Below are positions 1 through 8,213 of a stretch of 36,728 nt of DNA, piece after piece; position 1 is the first letter of the stretch, and each line of letters starts with the position of its first letter. This DNA comes from Candidatus Nanopelagicaceae bacterium (GTDB lineage: Bacteria > Actinomycetota > Actinomycetes > Nanopelagicales > Nanopelagicaceae): positions 1-36,728 of the forward strand of contig CANHNH010000008.1 of NCBI GenBank assembly GCA_947461995.1. Reading direction: 5' to 3'. Under the pieces are notes generated by a model. That model ran no database searches and was not told the DNA's origin. It saw only the letters and a program-made list of their open reading frames with translations. A program made the position numbers and the translations under genes.

Positions 1-1589
1 AACGTGGCGTCAACATACTTGCTGACACCGTCAAAGTAACTCTTGTACCTAAGGGTCGCAACGTAGTTATCTCTAAGGCCTACGGCGCTCCAACGATTAC
101 AAATGATGGCGTAACAATCGCCAAAGAAATTGAACTCTCTGATCCTGTCGAAAACATGGGAGCACAGCTCGTTAAAGAAGTTGCAACCAAGACCAACGAT
201 GTCGCTGGTGATGGAACAACAACTGCCACGGTTCTTGCTCAAGCAATGGTTAAAGAAGGACTTCGTAACCTTGCAGCCGGTGCTCAACCAATGGATCTTA
301 AGCTCGGAATTGAAGCCGCAGTTATTGCTATCTCTGAGCGCCTGCGCGCTAACGCCACTGTTGTAAATGACAAGGCGCAGATCGCTGACGTTGCAACAAT
401 TTCGGCACAAGATCGCAGCATTGGAGACCTCATCGCAGAAGCGATGGACAAGGTCGGCAAAGATGGCGTGATCACAGTTGAAGAAGCTTCAACAACGGCG
501 CTTGAACTCGAATTCACAGAAGGTATGCAATTTGATAAGGGCTATATCTCTCCATACTTCGTAACTGATCAAGATCGTATGGAAGCAGTCCTAGAAGATG
601 CCTACGTTTTGATAGTTGGAAATAAAATTTCTGCGCTCGCAGATTTACTTCCAATTCTTGAAAAGATTGCACAAGCATCAAAGCCGCTATTGATCATTGC
701 TGAAGATGTTGAAGGAGAAGCTCTTTCAACTCTGGTTGTTAACCGCATGCGTGGAGTATTTGCCTCTGCTGCAGTTAAAGCACCTGGCTTTGGAGATCGT
801 CGCAAAGCGATGCTCGAAGACATTGCAATTCTGACCGGTGGAACAGTTATCTCATCAGAAGTTGGAATGAAACTCGATCAAATCGGAGTTGAATCTCTCG
901 GCAAAGCACGCCGCATAGTTATTTCAAAGGATGCCACGACAATCGTTGATGGCGCCGGAGATAAGAAACTAGTTGCAGCGCGCGTACAAGAGATCCGCAA
1001 TGAATTGGCCACTACGGACTCTGAATGGGATCGCGGCAAGCTTCAAGAGCGCGTTGCAAAACTCGCTGGTGGAGTCTGCGTGATCAAAGTTGGAGCACAC
1101 ACAGAAGTAGAACTCAAGGAGAAGAAGCACCGCCTTGAAGATGCTATTTCAGCAACTCGCGCAGCAGTAGAAGAAGGAATCGTTATCGGTGGAGGAGCAG
1201 CACTTGTACACGCTGCCGATGCCCTAGAAGGCGACCTTGGATTTACTGGCGATAAGGCTGTTGGTGTTCGTCTTGTTCGCAAGGCTTGCGATGAGCCGCT
1301 TCGCTGGATTGCAGAAAACGCTGGACTTGAAGGTTACGTAGTTGTAGCAAAAGTTCGCGCGATGAAAGCACATGAAGGTTTTAATGCTGCAACTGATGTC
1401 TATGGCGATCTTGCAAAAGATGGCGTCATCGATCCAGTGAAAGTAACTCGATCAGCACTTGCAAATGCTGCATCAATTGCTGCGATGTTTATTACAACAG
1501 AAGCTGTTGTCTACGAACGCCCAGCAGATGAGGCACCTGAAGCTGGCGGCCACGGACACTCACATGGCCCAGGTGGACACTCGCACTAA
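1..1589 (+). CDS. groEL1: Chaperonin GroEL1, 60 kDa subunit (5'-truncated by window edge)
   Basis: This is the ATP-driven folding chaperonin of the cytosol. The frame is open from base 3, so 528 residues are visible and roughly 15-18 N-terminal residues lie outside the window. Visible landmarks are the DGTTT nucleotide-binding motif, the [15 protein letters not shown] segment that holds the catalytic Asp (D398 in E. coli), [12 protein letters not shown] and the GGGAAL loop. The tail is [14 protein letters not shown]; a His-rich tail marks the actinobacterial GroEL1 paralogue, as opposed to the Gly-Met tail of the housekeeping GroEL2. The segment [18 protein letters not shown] also matches the GroEL1 type as I recall it from Mycobacterium. 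One oddity: the normally invariant T-L-G-P motif of the ATP pocket reads T-L-V-P here (bases 39-50). A groES is expected upstream but is not in view. Identity is very secure; paralogue assignment rests on the tail. Confidence 0.97.
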   Translation, partial: RGVNILADTVKVTLVPKGRNVVISKAYGAPTITNDGVTIAKEIELSDPVENMGAQLVKEVATKTNDVAGDGTTTATVLAQAMVKEGLRNLAAGAQPMDLKLGIEAAVIAISERLRANATVVNDKAQIADVATISAQDRSIGDLIAEAMDKVGKDGVITVEEASTTALELEFTEGMQFDKGYISPYFVTDQDRMEAVLEDAYVLIVGNKISALADLLPILEKIAQASKPLLIIAEDVEGEALSTLVVNRMRGVFASAAVKAPGFGDRRKAMLEDIAILTGGTVISSEVGMKLDQIGVESLGKARRIVISKDATTIVDGAGDKKLVAARVQEIRNELATTDSEWDRGKLQERVAKLAGGVCVIKVGAHTEVELKEKKHRLEDAISATRAAVEEGIVIGGGAALVHAADALEGDLGFTGDKAVGVRLVRKACDEPLRWIAENAGLEGYVVVAKVRAMKAHEGFNAATDVYGDLAKDGVIDPVKVTRSALANAASIAAMFITTEAVVYERPADEAPEAGGHGHSHGPGGHSH

Positions 1590-1606
1590 ATAAATTCATT
1601 TGTTAG

Positions 1607-1647
1607 AAATAAAAACCCCTTCGCTTACCGCGAAGGGGTTTTTATTT
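1607..1647. terminator. Bidirectional intrinsic terminator between groEL1 and the WhiB gene
   Basis: A perfect 18-bp inverted repeat (1607-1624 with 1630-1647) surrounds a 5-nt loop (ttacc). The GC-rich core is CCCCTTCGC/GCGAAGGGG, flanked by A tracts on one side and T tracts on the other, so it gives a stem plus U-run in both directions. It lies 18 nt after the groEL1 stop and 12 nt after the WhiB-like stop, so it can end both convergent transcripts. It is the only textbook terminator I find in the window. Confidence 0.92.
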
Positions 1648-1658
1648 ATCTAAATAAT

Positions 1659-1961
1659 TTATGAAGCGTGAGAAACCTCGGGTGTAATTGCTTCTCCCAG
1701 AATTGTGAGGCGATCATCTTCTGACAAGCCTCCCCAGATTCCGTATGGTTCTTGAACAGCCAGGGCATGAGAGCGACACTGCTGGATGACTGGACAATTC
1801 GCACAGATAGCTTTTGCTGCATTTTCACGATTGCGTCTACGTGGCCCGCGTTCTCCATCTGGATGAAAAAACATCTCACTAGGCATAGTTCGGCATGAAC
1901 CTTCGTACTGCCACTCCCAATGATCAGCGATCGGTTGGGGTAAACGCGAGATTTCAGCCAT
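1659..1961 (-). CDS. WhiB-family iron-sulfur regulator, WhiB3/WhiD type
   Basis: A 100-residue Wbl protein, an actinobacterial transcription factor that carries a [4Fe-4S] cluster and works with the primary sigma factor. The four cluster ligands are present as C-x29-C-x2-C-x5-C (GSC..., AICANC, PVIQQC). They are followed by the sigma-contact turn YGIWGGLSEDDR. The N-terminal block (LPQPIADHWEWQYEGSC) and FFHPDGERGPRRR match the WhiB3/WhiD subfamily rather than WhiB1, WhiB2 or WhiB7. An upstream in-frame start would add 32 residues, but a -35/-10 pair places transcription start on the ATG at 1961, so that ATG is chosen. There is no Shine-Dalgarno, consistent with leaderless translation. In M. 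tuberculosis whiB3 also sits next to groEL1. Target genes cannot be read from the sequence. Confidence 0.93.
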   Translation of the reverse strand: MAEISRLPQPIADHWEWQYEGSCRTMPSEMFFHPDGERGPRRRNRENAAKAICANCPVIQQCRSHALAVQEPYGIWGGLSEDDRLTILGEAITPEVSHAS

Positions 1962-1967
1962 ACACAG

Positions 1968-1996
1968 AAGGTACAACCGATTCATAGGTTGTTCAA
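1968..1996 (-). promoter_or_regulatory. Leaderless promoter of the WhiB-like gene
   Basis: Read on the minus strand: -35 TTGAAC (1996-1991), a 17-nt spacer, then -10 TACCTT (1973-1968), followed by 6 nt and the ATG at 1961. The expected transcription start therefore coincides with the start codon. This supports the short gene model and explains the missing ribosome-binding site. Inferred from motif and spacing only. Confidence 0.6.
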
Positions 1997-2071
1997 GTAG
2001 CCACCATCGAATTCCCCTCACAAAGGGCTTTCTAAGTGGTGAGTTGCCTCTCATCACGCCACGATTAGCCT

Positions 2072-2947
2072 ATGGAAGAGCTATTAACCGTTGCTGCCGT
2101 GGCTAGGCGCCTTGGCGTGGCTCCGGCGACTCTTCGAACCTGGGCTCGTCGCTACGGCGTTGGGCCAACGGATCACGAGAGTGGTTCGCATCGGCTTTAC
2201 AGCGCTGAAGACCTAGCCACATTAACAACGATGCGTCGATTAATTATTGCTGGCACTCCACCAGCTTTGGCAGCAGAAAAAGCATTAAGTGATGAAAGCA
2301 CTATAAATGTTGACAGAATTGTGGATGATTTTTCTGATCGACAAGACATGATTAGCGTTTTGTATAACGCAGCAATGGCGATGGATAAGAATTTTATTGA
2401 GAGTGCACTTCGCAAAGATTTGAAAAAATATGGCGTGATTAAATCGTGGCAAGAGGTCATAGTTCCAGTTCTTGTTCTCATCGGAAAAGTGTGGGAAGAG
2501 ACAGGCAAAGGCATTGAAGTAGAACACTTTTTTTCTGAGATTTTAAAAACCGTTTTGCGTGAGCGAGAGTCATTATTGAAAAATCCAATCAATCCTCGTC
2601 CAGTCCTTGTTGCATCAGTTGGTGAAGAGATGCACTCACTCGCAATTCATGCTTTAGCTGCCGCGCTAGCTGAAAGAAATATAGAGTGCCAATTCATGGG
2701 TGCCCGAACACCATTTATTGCCCTTGAAGCAATGGTAGAAAAATTTGCACCACCAGCAATCTTCCTATGGGCACAATTAGTTGAAAATGCCGACCCTTCT
2801 TTTTTCAAAGATCTGCCAACTATGCGCCCTGCTCCACGCATACTCTTAGGCGGCCCAGGATGGCGAGAAAGCGATTGCACAAACATGACAAAAACCCCTG
2901 ATTTGAACTTCGCATGTGAGGAAATCACGCGGGCAATAGGAGCCTAA
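2072..2947 (+). CDS. MerR-type regulator with CarH/LitR-like adenosylcobalamin-binding module
   Basis: 291 residues. Residues 4-70 are a MerR winged helix (LTVAAVARRLGVAPATLRTW, then RRYG and GSHRLYSAEDL). Residues about 90-165 form a helical bundle, and residues about 175-290 a Rossmann-like cobalamin domain. In CarH, a light sensor that releases DNA when adenosylcobalamin is photolysed, the diagnostic W-x9-EH motif caps the upper face of the cofactor. Here it is W141-x9-E151-H152. The lower axial-ligand motif E-x-H is present as E186-M-H188, and GGPGW near the C-terminus fits the cobalamin tail-binding loop. The His next to the Trp in Thermus CarH, which ligates cobalt after illumination, is Glu142 here. 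An in-frame stop lies just upstream, so ATG 2072 is the first possible start; no clear Shine-Dalgarno is visible. Domain calls are secure; light sensing is inference. Confidence 0.85.
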   Translation: MEELLTVAAVARRLGVAPATLRTWARRYGVGPTDHESGSHRLYSAEDLATLTTMRRLIIAGTPPALAAEKALSDESTINVDRIVDDFSDRQDMISVLYNAAMAMDKNFIESALRKDLKKYGVIKSWQEVIVPVLVLIGKVWEETGKGIEVEHFFSEILKTVLRERESLLKNPINPRPVLVASVGEEMHSLAIHALAAALAERNIECQFMGARTPFIALEAMVEKFAPPAIFLWAQLVENADPSFFKDLPTMRPAPRILLGGPGWRESDCTNMTKTPDLNFACEEITRAIGA

Positions 2948-2956
2948 TTCCACCGA

Positions 2957-4120
<1,164 letters not shown>

Positions 4121-4137
4121 CAAAGAAAGAGGCGATG

Positions 4138-5250
4138 ATGAGCGATATTGAAATAGCTCCCGGCAAGAGAGCGCGAGTGGCTTATTCTTTTGACGACATC
4201 GCAATTGTTCCAAGTCGCCGTACTCGTGACCCACTAGAAGTTTCAACATCATGGCAGATTGACGCCTACAAATTTGATTTACCAATGATGGCTGCGCCAA
4301 TGGATTCTGTTGTCTCACCTGATACTGCAATTGCAATTGGAAAACTAGGTGGATTAGGAGTTCTTAACCTTGAGGGATTGTGGACTCGTTATGAAGATCC
4401 ACGAATTCCACTCGGTGAAATTGCATCCATGCCAGATAAGCACGCAACCAAGCGCATGCAAGAGATTTATTCCGAGCCAATTAAGCCAGAACTCATTAAA
4501 GAGCGAATCAAAACTATTAGAGATGCTGGCGTAACTGTTGCTGCATCGCTTTCACCTGCCCGCACTGCTGAATTACATAAAGCAGTTATCGATGCAGGAG
4601 TAGATATTTTCGTGATTCGTGGAACAACAGTCAGTGCTGAACACGTTGCCGCAGAGTCCGAAGCGCTAAATCTAAAGAAGTTTATTTACGAATTAGATGT
4701 ACCTGTAATAGTAGGTGGAGTTGCAACTGCAACAGGTGCTCTTCACTTAATGCGTGCTGGTGCTGCTGGTGTACTCGTTGGTTTTGGTGGCGGCTCTGCG
4801 CACACGACCCGAAAAGTTTTGGGCATTGAAGTTCCTATGGCATCTGCTGTCGCTGAAGTCGCATCGGCTCGTCGCGAATATTTAGATGAATCTGGCGGAC
4901 GTTATGTTCACGTTATTGCAGATGGTTCTGTTGGCCGCAGTGGAGATATTGCTAAAGCAATTGCATGTGGAGCCGATGCGGTAATGATGGGTTCCCCACT
5001 TGCAAAAGCCACAGAGGCACCAGGTCTTGGTTGGCACTGGGGATCTGAAGCGCACCATCCAGAACTTCCTCGTGGAGAAAGAGTTGCTGTTGGAACGTCA
5101 GGAACATTGCAAGAGATTTTACTTGGACCTTCACATGCAGCCGATGGGTCGATGAATTTGTTTGGCGCATTACGTCGTGCGATGGCAACAACTGGTTATT
5201 CAGATGTTAAATCTTTCCAGCGAGTAGAAGTACTTATTCATCGTGCCTAA
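4138..5250 (+). CDS. guaB3: GuaB3-family IMP dehydrogenase paralogue, catalytic Cys replaced
   Basis: A second IMPDH/GMP-reductase-fold protein of 370 residues, also without CBS domains. It matches the actinobacterial GuaB3 group: [61 protein letters not shown] and the ending [12 protein letters not shown]. Aligned on the neighbour's active-site loop ([11 protein letters not shown]), this protein reads [11 protein letters not shown], so His222 stands where the catalytic Cys should be. The Arg-Tyr flap is also not recognisable. IMPDH chemistry by the usual thioimidate route is therefore unlikely. A regulatory or different nucleotide-binding role is possible, but I cannot assign one. Two ATGs are adjacent; 4138 leaves a better 5-nt gap after GAGG than 4135. 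It follows guaB by 17 nt and overlaps guaA. Confidence 0.9.
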   Translation: MSDIEIAPGKRARVAYSFDDIAIVPSRRTRDPLEVSTSWQIDAYKFDLPMMAAPMDSVVSPDTAIAIGKLGGLGVLNLEGLWTRYEDPRIPLGEIASMPDKHATKRMQEIYSEPIKPELIKERIKTIRDAGVTVAASLSPARTAELHKAVIDAGVDIFVIRGTTVSAEHVAAESEALNLKKFIYELDVPVIVGGVATATGALHLMRAGAAGVLVGFGGGSAHTTRKVLGIEVPMASAVAEVASARREYLDESGGRYVHVIADGSVGRSGDIAKAIACGADAVMMGSPLAKATEAPGLGWHWGSEAHHPELPRGERVAVGTSGTLQEILLGPSHAADGSMNLFGALRRAMATTGYSDVKSFQRVEVLIHRA

Positions 5251-6793
5251 TCCTCACGGAGTCTTAGTTGTTGATTTTGGCGCGCAATATGCACAATTAA
5301 TCGCACGACGAGTCCGTGAAGCAGATATTTATTCAGAAGTAGTTCCTTCATCCATCACTGCAGCACAAGTAAGTGCTAAAAATCCCGAAGCAATAATTCT
5401 CTCTGGTGGACCATCGAGTGTGTATGCAGAAAATGCGCCATCGGTTGATCCTGCAATCTTTGCTCTCAACATTCCAATATTTGGAATCTGCTACGGCTTT
5501 CAAGCAATGGCTGCAGCCCTTGGTGGCGTTGTAAGCCAGACCGGCAAATCAGAATATGGACGCACTCAATTAATAGTTAATGCCGGATCAAAAGTTTTTG
5601 CATCACTGCCATCAGAACAAAGAGTGTGGATGTCGCATGGAGATGCCGTAACAGAGGCACCATGTGGATTTAGCGTGACTGCAAGTACGAGCGACACATC
5701 AATTGCTGCTTTTGAAAGTTCCAATGCTCAATTATCTGGAGTTCAATTTCATCCAGAAGTTTTGCATTCAGAACATGGCCAAGCCATTCTTAAAAATTGG
5801 TTGATTAATATTGCAAAGTGCTCACCAACATGGACGACAACAAATATTGCGCAGACTGAAATCGAAAAAGCACGCACAGAAATTGGCGACAAACGAGTAA
5901 TCTGCGGACTCTCAGGTGGCGTAGATTCCGCAGTTGCTGCAGCAATTATTCAAAAAGCAGTCGGTAAGCAATTAACCTGCGTCTTTGTAGATCACGGCTT
6001 ACTTCGAAGTGGTGAATCCGAACAAGTTCAAAGAGATTTTGTTGCTTCAACTGGAGTAAATCTTGTTGTCATCGATGCGGTAGATCAATTTTTAGATGCA
6101 CTCAAAGGCGTCACCGATCCGGAAACAAAACGTAAAATAATTGGCCGCGAATTCATCAGATCATTTGAGAAAGCCGCACGAGAGATAGCAAGCGGCGGTG
6201 AGGTTGAATTCTTAGTACAAGGAACTCTCTACCCAGATGTGGTTGAATCTGGTGGAGGAACAGGAACTGCAAATATTAAGTCTCACCATAACGTTGGTGG
6301 ATTACCTGATGATCTCAAATTTAGTTTGATAGAACCATTGCGTGAACTCTTTAAAGATGAAGTACGAAACGTTGGAATTGAATTAGGTTTACCTGAAGCA
6401 ATTGTGTGGCGTCAACCTTTTCCTGGCCCCGGACTCGGCATTCGGATTATCGGAGAAGTTACTCGCGAACGTTTAGAAATTTTACGTGCAGCTGATGCAA
6501 TTGCTCGGGAAGAGTTAAAGAACGCAGAACTCGATCGGGATATTTGGCAGTGTCCTGTTGTTCTATTAGCTGATGTGCGAAGTGTTGGAGTTCAAGGCGA
6601 TGGTCGTACCTATGGGCACCCAATCGTGCTTCGGCCGGTATCAAGTGAAGATGCAATGACAGCAGATTGGTCCAGAGTTCCCTATGAAGTTCTTGAGAAG
6701 ATTTCGACACGAATCACCAATGAAGTCCGCGAAGTAAATCGAGTCGTGTTAGATATAACCAGTAAGCCGCCGGCAACCATCGAGTGGGAGTAA
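5243..6793 (+). CDS. guaA: GMP synthase (glutamine-hydrolysing)
   Basis: Converts XMP to GMP using ATP and ammonia from glutamine. 516 residues, normal length. N-terminal class I glutaminase: [16 protein letters not shown], nucleophile Cys in GICYGFQ, and His-Glu in [12 protein letters not shown]. The middle is the ATP-pyrophosphatase P-loop [11 protein letters not shown]. The C-terminal dimerisation domain has [13 protein letters not shown] and ends KPPATIEWE, the standard terminus. The start is GTG 5243, eight bases inside the guaB3 gene (GTGCCTAA), so translation is coupled. The three-gene block covers the whole IMP-to-GMP branch. Confidence 0.97.
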   Translation: MPNPHGVLVVDFGAQYAQLIARRVREADIYSEVVPSSITAAQVSAKNPEAIILSGGPSSVYAENAPSVDPAIFALNIPIFGICYGFQAMAAALGGVVSQTGKSEYGRTQLIVNAGSKVFASLPSEQRVWMSHGDAVTEAPCGFSVTASTSDTSIAAFESSNAQLSGVQFHPEVLHSEHGQAILKNWLINIAKCSPTWTTTNIAQTEIEKARTEIGDKRVICGLSGGVDSAVAAAIIQKAVGKQLTCVFVDHGLLRSGESEQVQRDFVASTGVNLVVIDAVDQFLDALKGVTDPETKRKIIGREFIRSFEKAAREIASGGEVEFLVQGTLYPDVVESGGGTGTANIKSHHNVGGLPDDLKFSLIEPLRELFKDEVRNVGIELGLPEAIVWRQPFPGPGLGIRIIGEVTRERLEILRAADAIAREELKNAELDRDIWQCPVVLLADVRSVGVQGDGRTYGHPIVLRPVSSEDAMTADWSRVPYEVLEKISTRITNEVREVNRVVLDITSKPPATIEWE

Positions 6794-6796
6794 AAA

Positions 6797-7465
6797 ATGT
6801 CACGCTTTAAAAAAGTTTCCCTTATTGCGCTTACCGTAACTGCTATTTCCTTATCAGGTTGCGGTCAAAGTCAAGAAGTTTCGCAAGGACCAACTGTTAC
6901 AGAAGATGGTATTTCTTGTACGGAAGCTAAAGCTGTCGGTCACCAGCCAGTTGAAGTGGCAACTCCCGAAAAAGTGTTAACAGAGTTTCCAAAAGAATTT
7001 ATCTTCATCACAAATTGTGGAAATATTGTCATAACCACCGTCGGTGAAAAAGCACCCTTTGCTATGACATCAATAGCTGCCCTTGCAAAAGGAGGCTTCT
7101 ATGACGACTCACTGTGTCACCGCTTAACTACACAAGGGTTATTTGTTTTGCAATGTGGGGATCCGACAGCGACTGGAAGCGGTGGACCACAATTTACATT
7201 CCCAGATGAGAACTTGCCAGAAAATCTCGAGAGTAATTATCCAGAAGGTTCTGTAGCTATGGCTAATTCAGGCCCAAACACAAATGGCAGCCAATTCTTC
7301 TTGGTTTATGAAAACACAACACTTGCGCCAAGTTACACAATTTGGGGCACCATTACATCAGGGCTAGATATTGTTAAAGCTATTGCAAAGGCTGGAGCAG
7401 TTGGTGGAGCGCCAGATGGTAAGCCAGCGAAAACTCTTGAAATTCAAAAGGTATTAGTAAATTAA
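6797..7465 (+). CDS. Cyclophilin-type peptidyl-prolyl isomerase, lipoprotein
   Basis: 222 residues. The N-terminus is a lipoprotein signal: basic MSRFKK, a hydrophobic stretch, then lipobox L-S-G-C with Cys22 as the lipidation site. The protein should sit on the outer face of the cytoplasmic membrane. From about residue 65 a cyclophilin barrel follows, with HRLTTQGLFVLQCGDPTATGSGGPQF matching the FHRVxxxFxxQGGDPTGxGxGGP signature in two parts, and later ANSGPNTNGSQFF. The catalytic Arg is kept. It probably helps fold secreted or membrane proteins. It starts 3 nt after guaA, using GGGAG inside the guaA end as ribosome-binding site, so it rides on the gua operon although unrelated in function. 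Its stop overlaps the convergent PIG-L gene by 4 nt. Confidence 0.9.
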   Translation: MSRFKKVSLIALTVTAISLSGCGQSQEVSQGPTVTEDGISCTEAKAVGHQPVEVATPEKVLTEFPKEFIFITNCGNIVITTVGEKAPFAMTSIAALAKGGFYDDSLCHRLTTQGLFVLQCGDPTATGSGGPQFTFPDENLPENLESNYPEGSVAMANSGPNTNGSQFFLVYENTTLAPSYTIWGTITSGLDIVKAIAKAGAVGGAPDGKPAKTLEIQKVLVN

Positions 7466-8187
7466 TTTGTATTTACTATTTTAAAAGCCTCGGCAACTCT
7501 TCCTTCGGCAAAGCCTGCAGCAGCAGCATTACGGGCGCCCCATTCGCGAACCATTTTTTCTAACTCTGGATTATGCGATGTTTGTGATGCATGGGCGTGC
7601 AGTGCTTTCATTTTAAGATCAAACGTTTCAGTAACATCAACAAAGTGATCGGGATTAGCAAAGCCCATTACCCACACTTCACGTACTTTCCATGGTTGCA
7701 GGTTCTCTTTTTCTAGTAAATCTGTGAACGCAAATGGATTTCGAGCATCTGGATACACCGCCTGAATCGCAGCTTCGCCAGCGGCTAAGTGATCGGGGTG
7801 GCTGGCACCAATTCTCTCCCAATTGCGCTCTGGACTCTGGCACACCATTCGATCAGGTTGAACTCGGCGAATTTGTCGAACAATATCTTTTCGAAGTGCA
7901 ATGGTTGCCTCAAGGTGTCCATCTACATAATTTAAGAAAGTTATATCCGTAACACCGATTGCAGCACCTGCTTCGCGTTGTTCACGTTGGCGAACAGCAG
8001 GCATATCTTCTTTTGCTATTCCTGACTCTTCGCCACCTTGATCACCATTAGTACAGAGCACATAAGAAACTTTGATACCTTTTTTCACCCACTGTGCAAT
8101 GGTTCCAGATGCGCCGAAATCAGAATCATCTGGGTGAGCATTGACAACTAGTACGCGCTTGATTTCGCTATCTGCGATCGGTTCCAT
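7462..8187 (-). CDS. PIG-L/LmbE-family zinc N-deacetylase
   Basis: 241 residues. The zinc-binding motif NAHPDDSDFGASGT at the N-terminus (the AHPDD signature) and the distal SHPDHLAAGEA motif identify the GlcNAc-PI deacetylase-like fold. Family members include MshB and Mca of mycothiol metabolism and many antibiotic or sugar deacetylases. This one is shorter than Mca, and I cannot assign the substrate. FLNYVDGHLEAT and the SPERNWERIGASHPD block are typical of the general actinobacterial family. The ATG at 8187 is preceded by a TAGGCT -10 six bases upstream on its strand, without a Shine-Dalgarno, so leaderless translation is likely. Divergent from pcrA; the 26-nt gap holds both promoters' -10 boxes. 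Confidence 0.88.
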   Translation of the reverse strand: MEPIADSEIKRVLVVNAHPDDSDFGASGTIAQWVKKGIKVSYVLCTNGDQGGEESGIAKEDMPAVRQREQREAGAAIGVTDITFLNYVDGHLEATIALRKDIVRQIRRVQPDRMVCQSPERNWERIGASHPDHLAAGEAAIQAVYPDARNPFAFTDLLEKENLQPWKVREVWVMGFANPDHFVDVTETFDLKMKALHAHASQTSHNPELEKMVREWGARNAAAAGFAEGRVAEAFKIVNTN

Positions 8188-8193
8188 ATCGCA

Positions 8194-8206
8194 AGCCTAA
8201 TAGACT
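8194..8206. promoter_or_regulatory. Back-to-back leaderless -10 boxes for the PIG-L gene and pcrA
   Basis: On the plus strand TAGACT (8201-8206) lies 7 nt before the pcrA ATG at 8214. On the minus strand TAGGCT (8199-8194) lies 6 nt before the PIG-L ATG at 8187. The two hexamers are separated by one base. Neither gene has a Shine-Dalgarno. The -35 elements would fall inside the opposite gene and are weak by eye. RNA polymerase could hardly occupy both at once, so mutual exclusion is plausible. Confidence 0.55.
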
Positions 8207-8213
8207 CACCACC

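Noticed and set aside
1659-2057. Longer WhiB-like reading frame with a 32-residue N-terminal extension
   Set aside because: The extension is not part of the WhiB3 family, and a TTGAAC-17-TACCTT promoter lies within it, placing transcription start at ATG 1961.
4135-5250. Calling the second gene a plain IMP dehydrogenase duplicate
   Set aside because: Motifs fit the GuaB3 group and the catalytic Cys is His, so it is not a simple recent copy of guaB.
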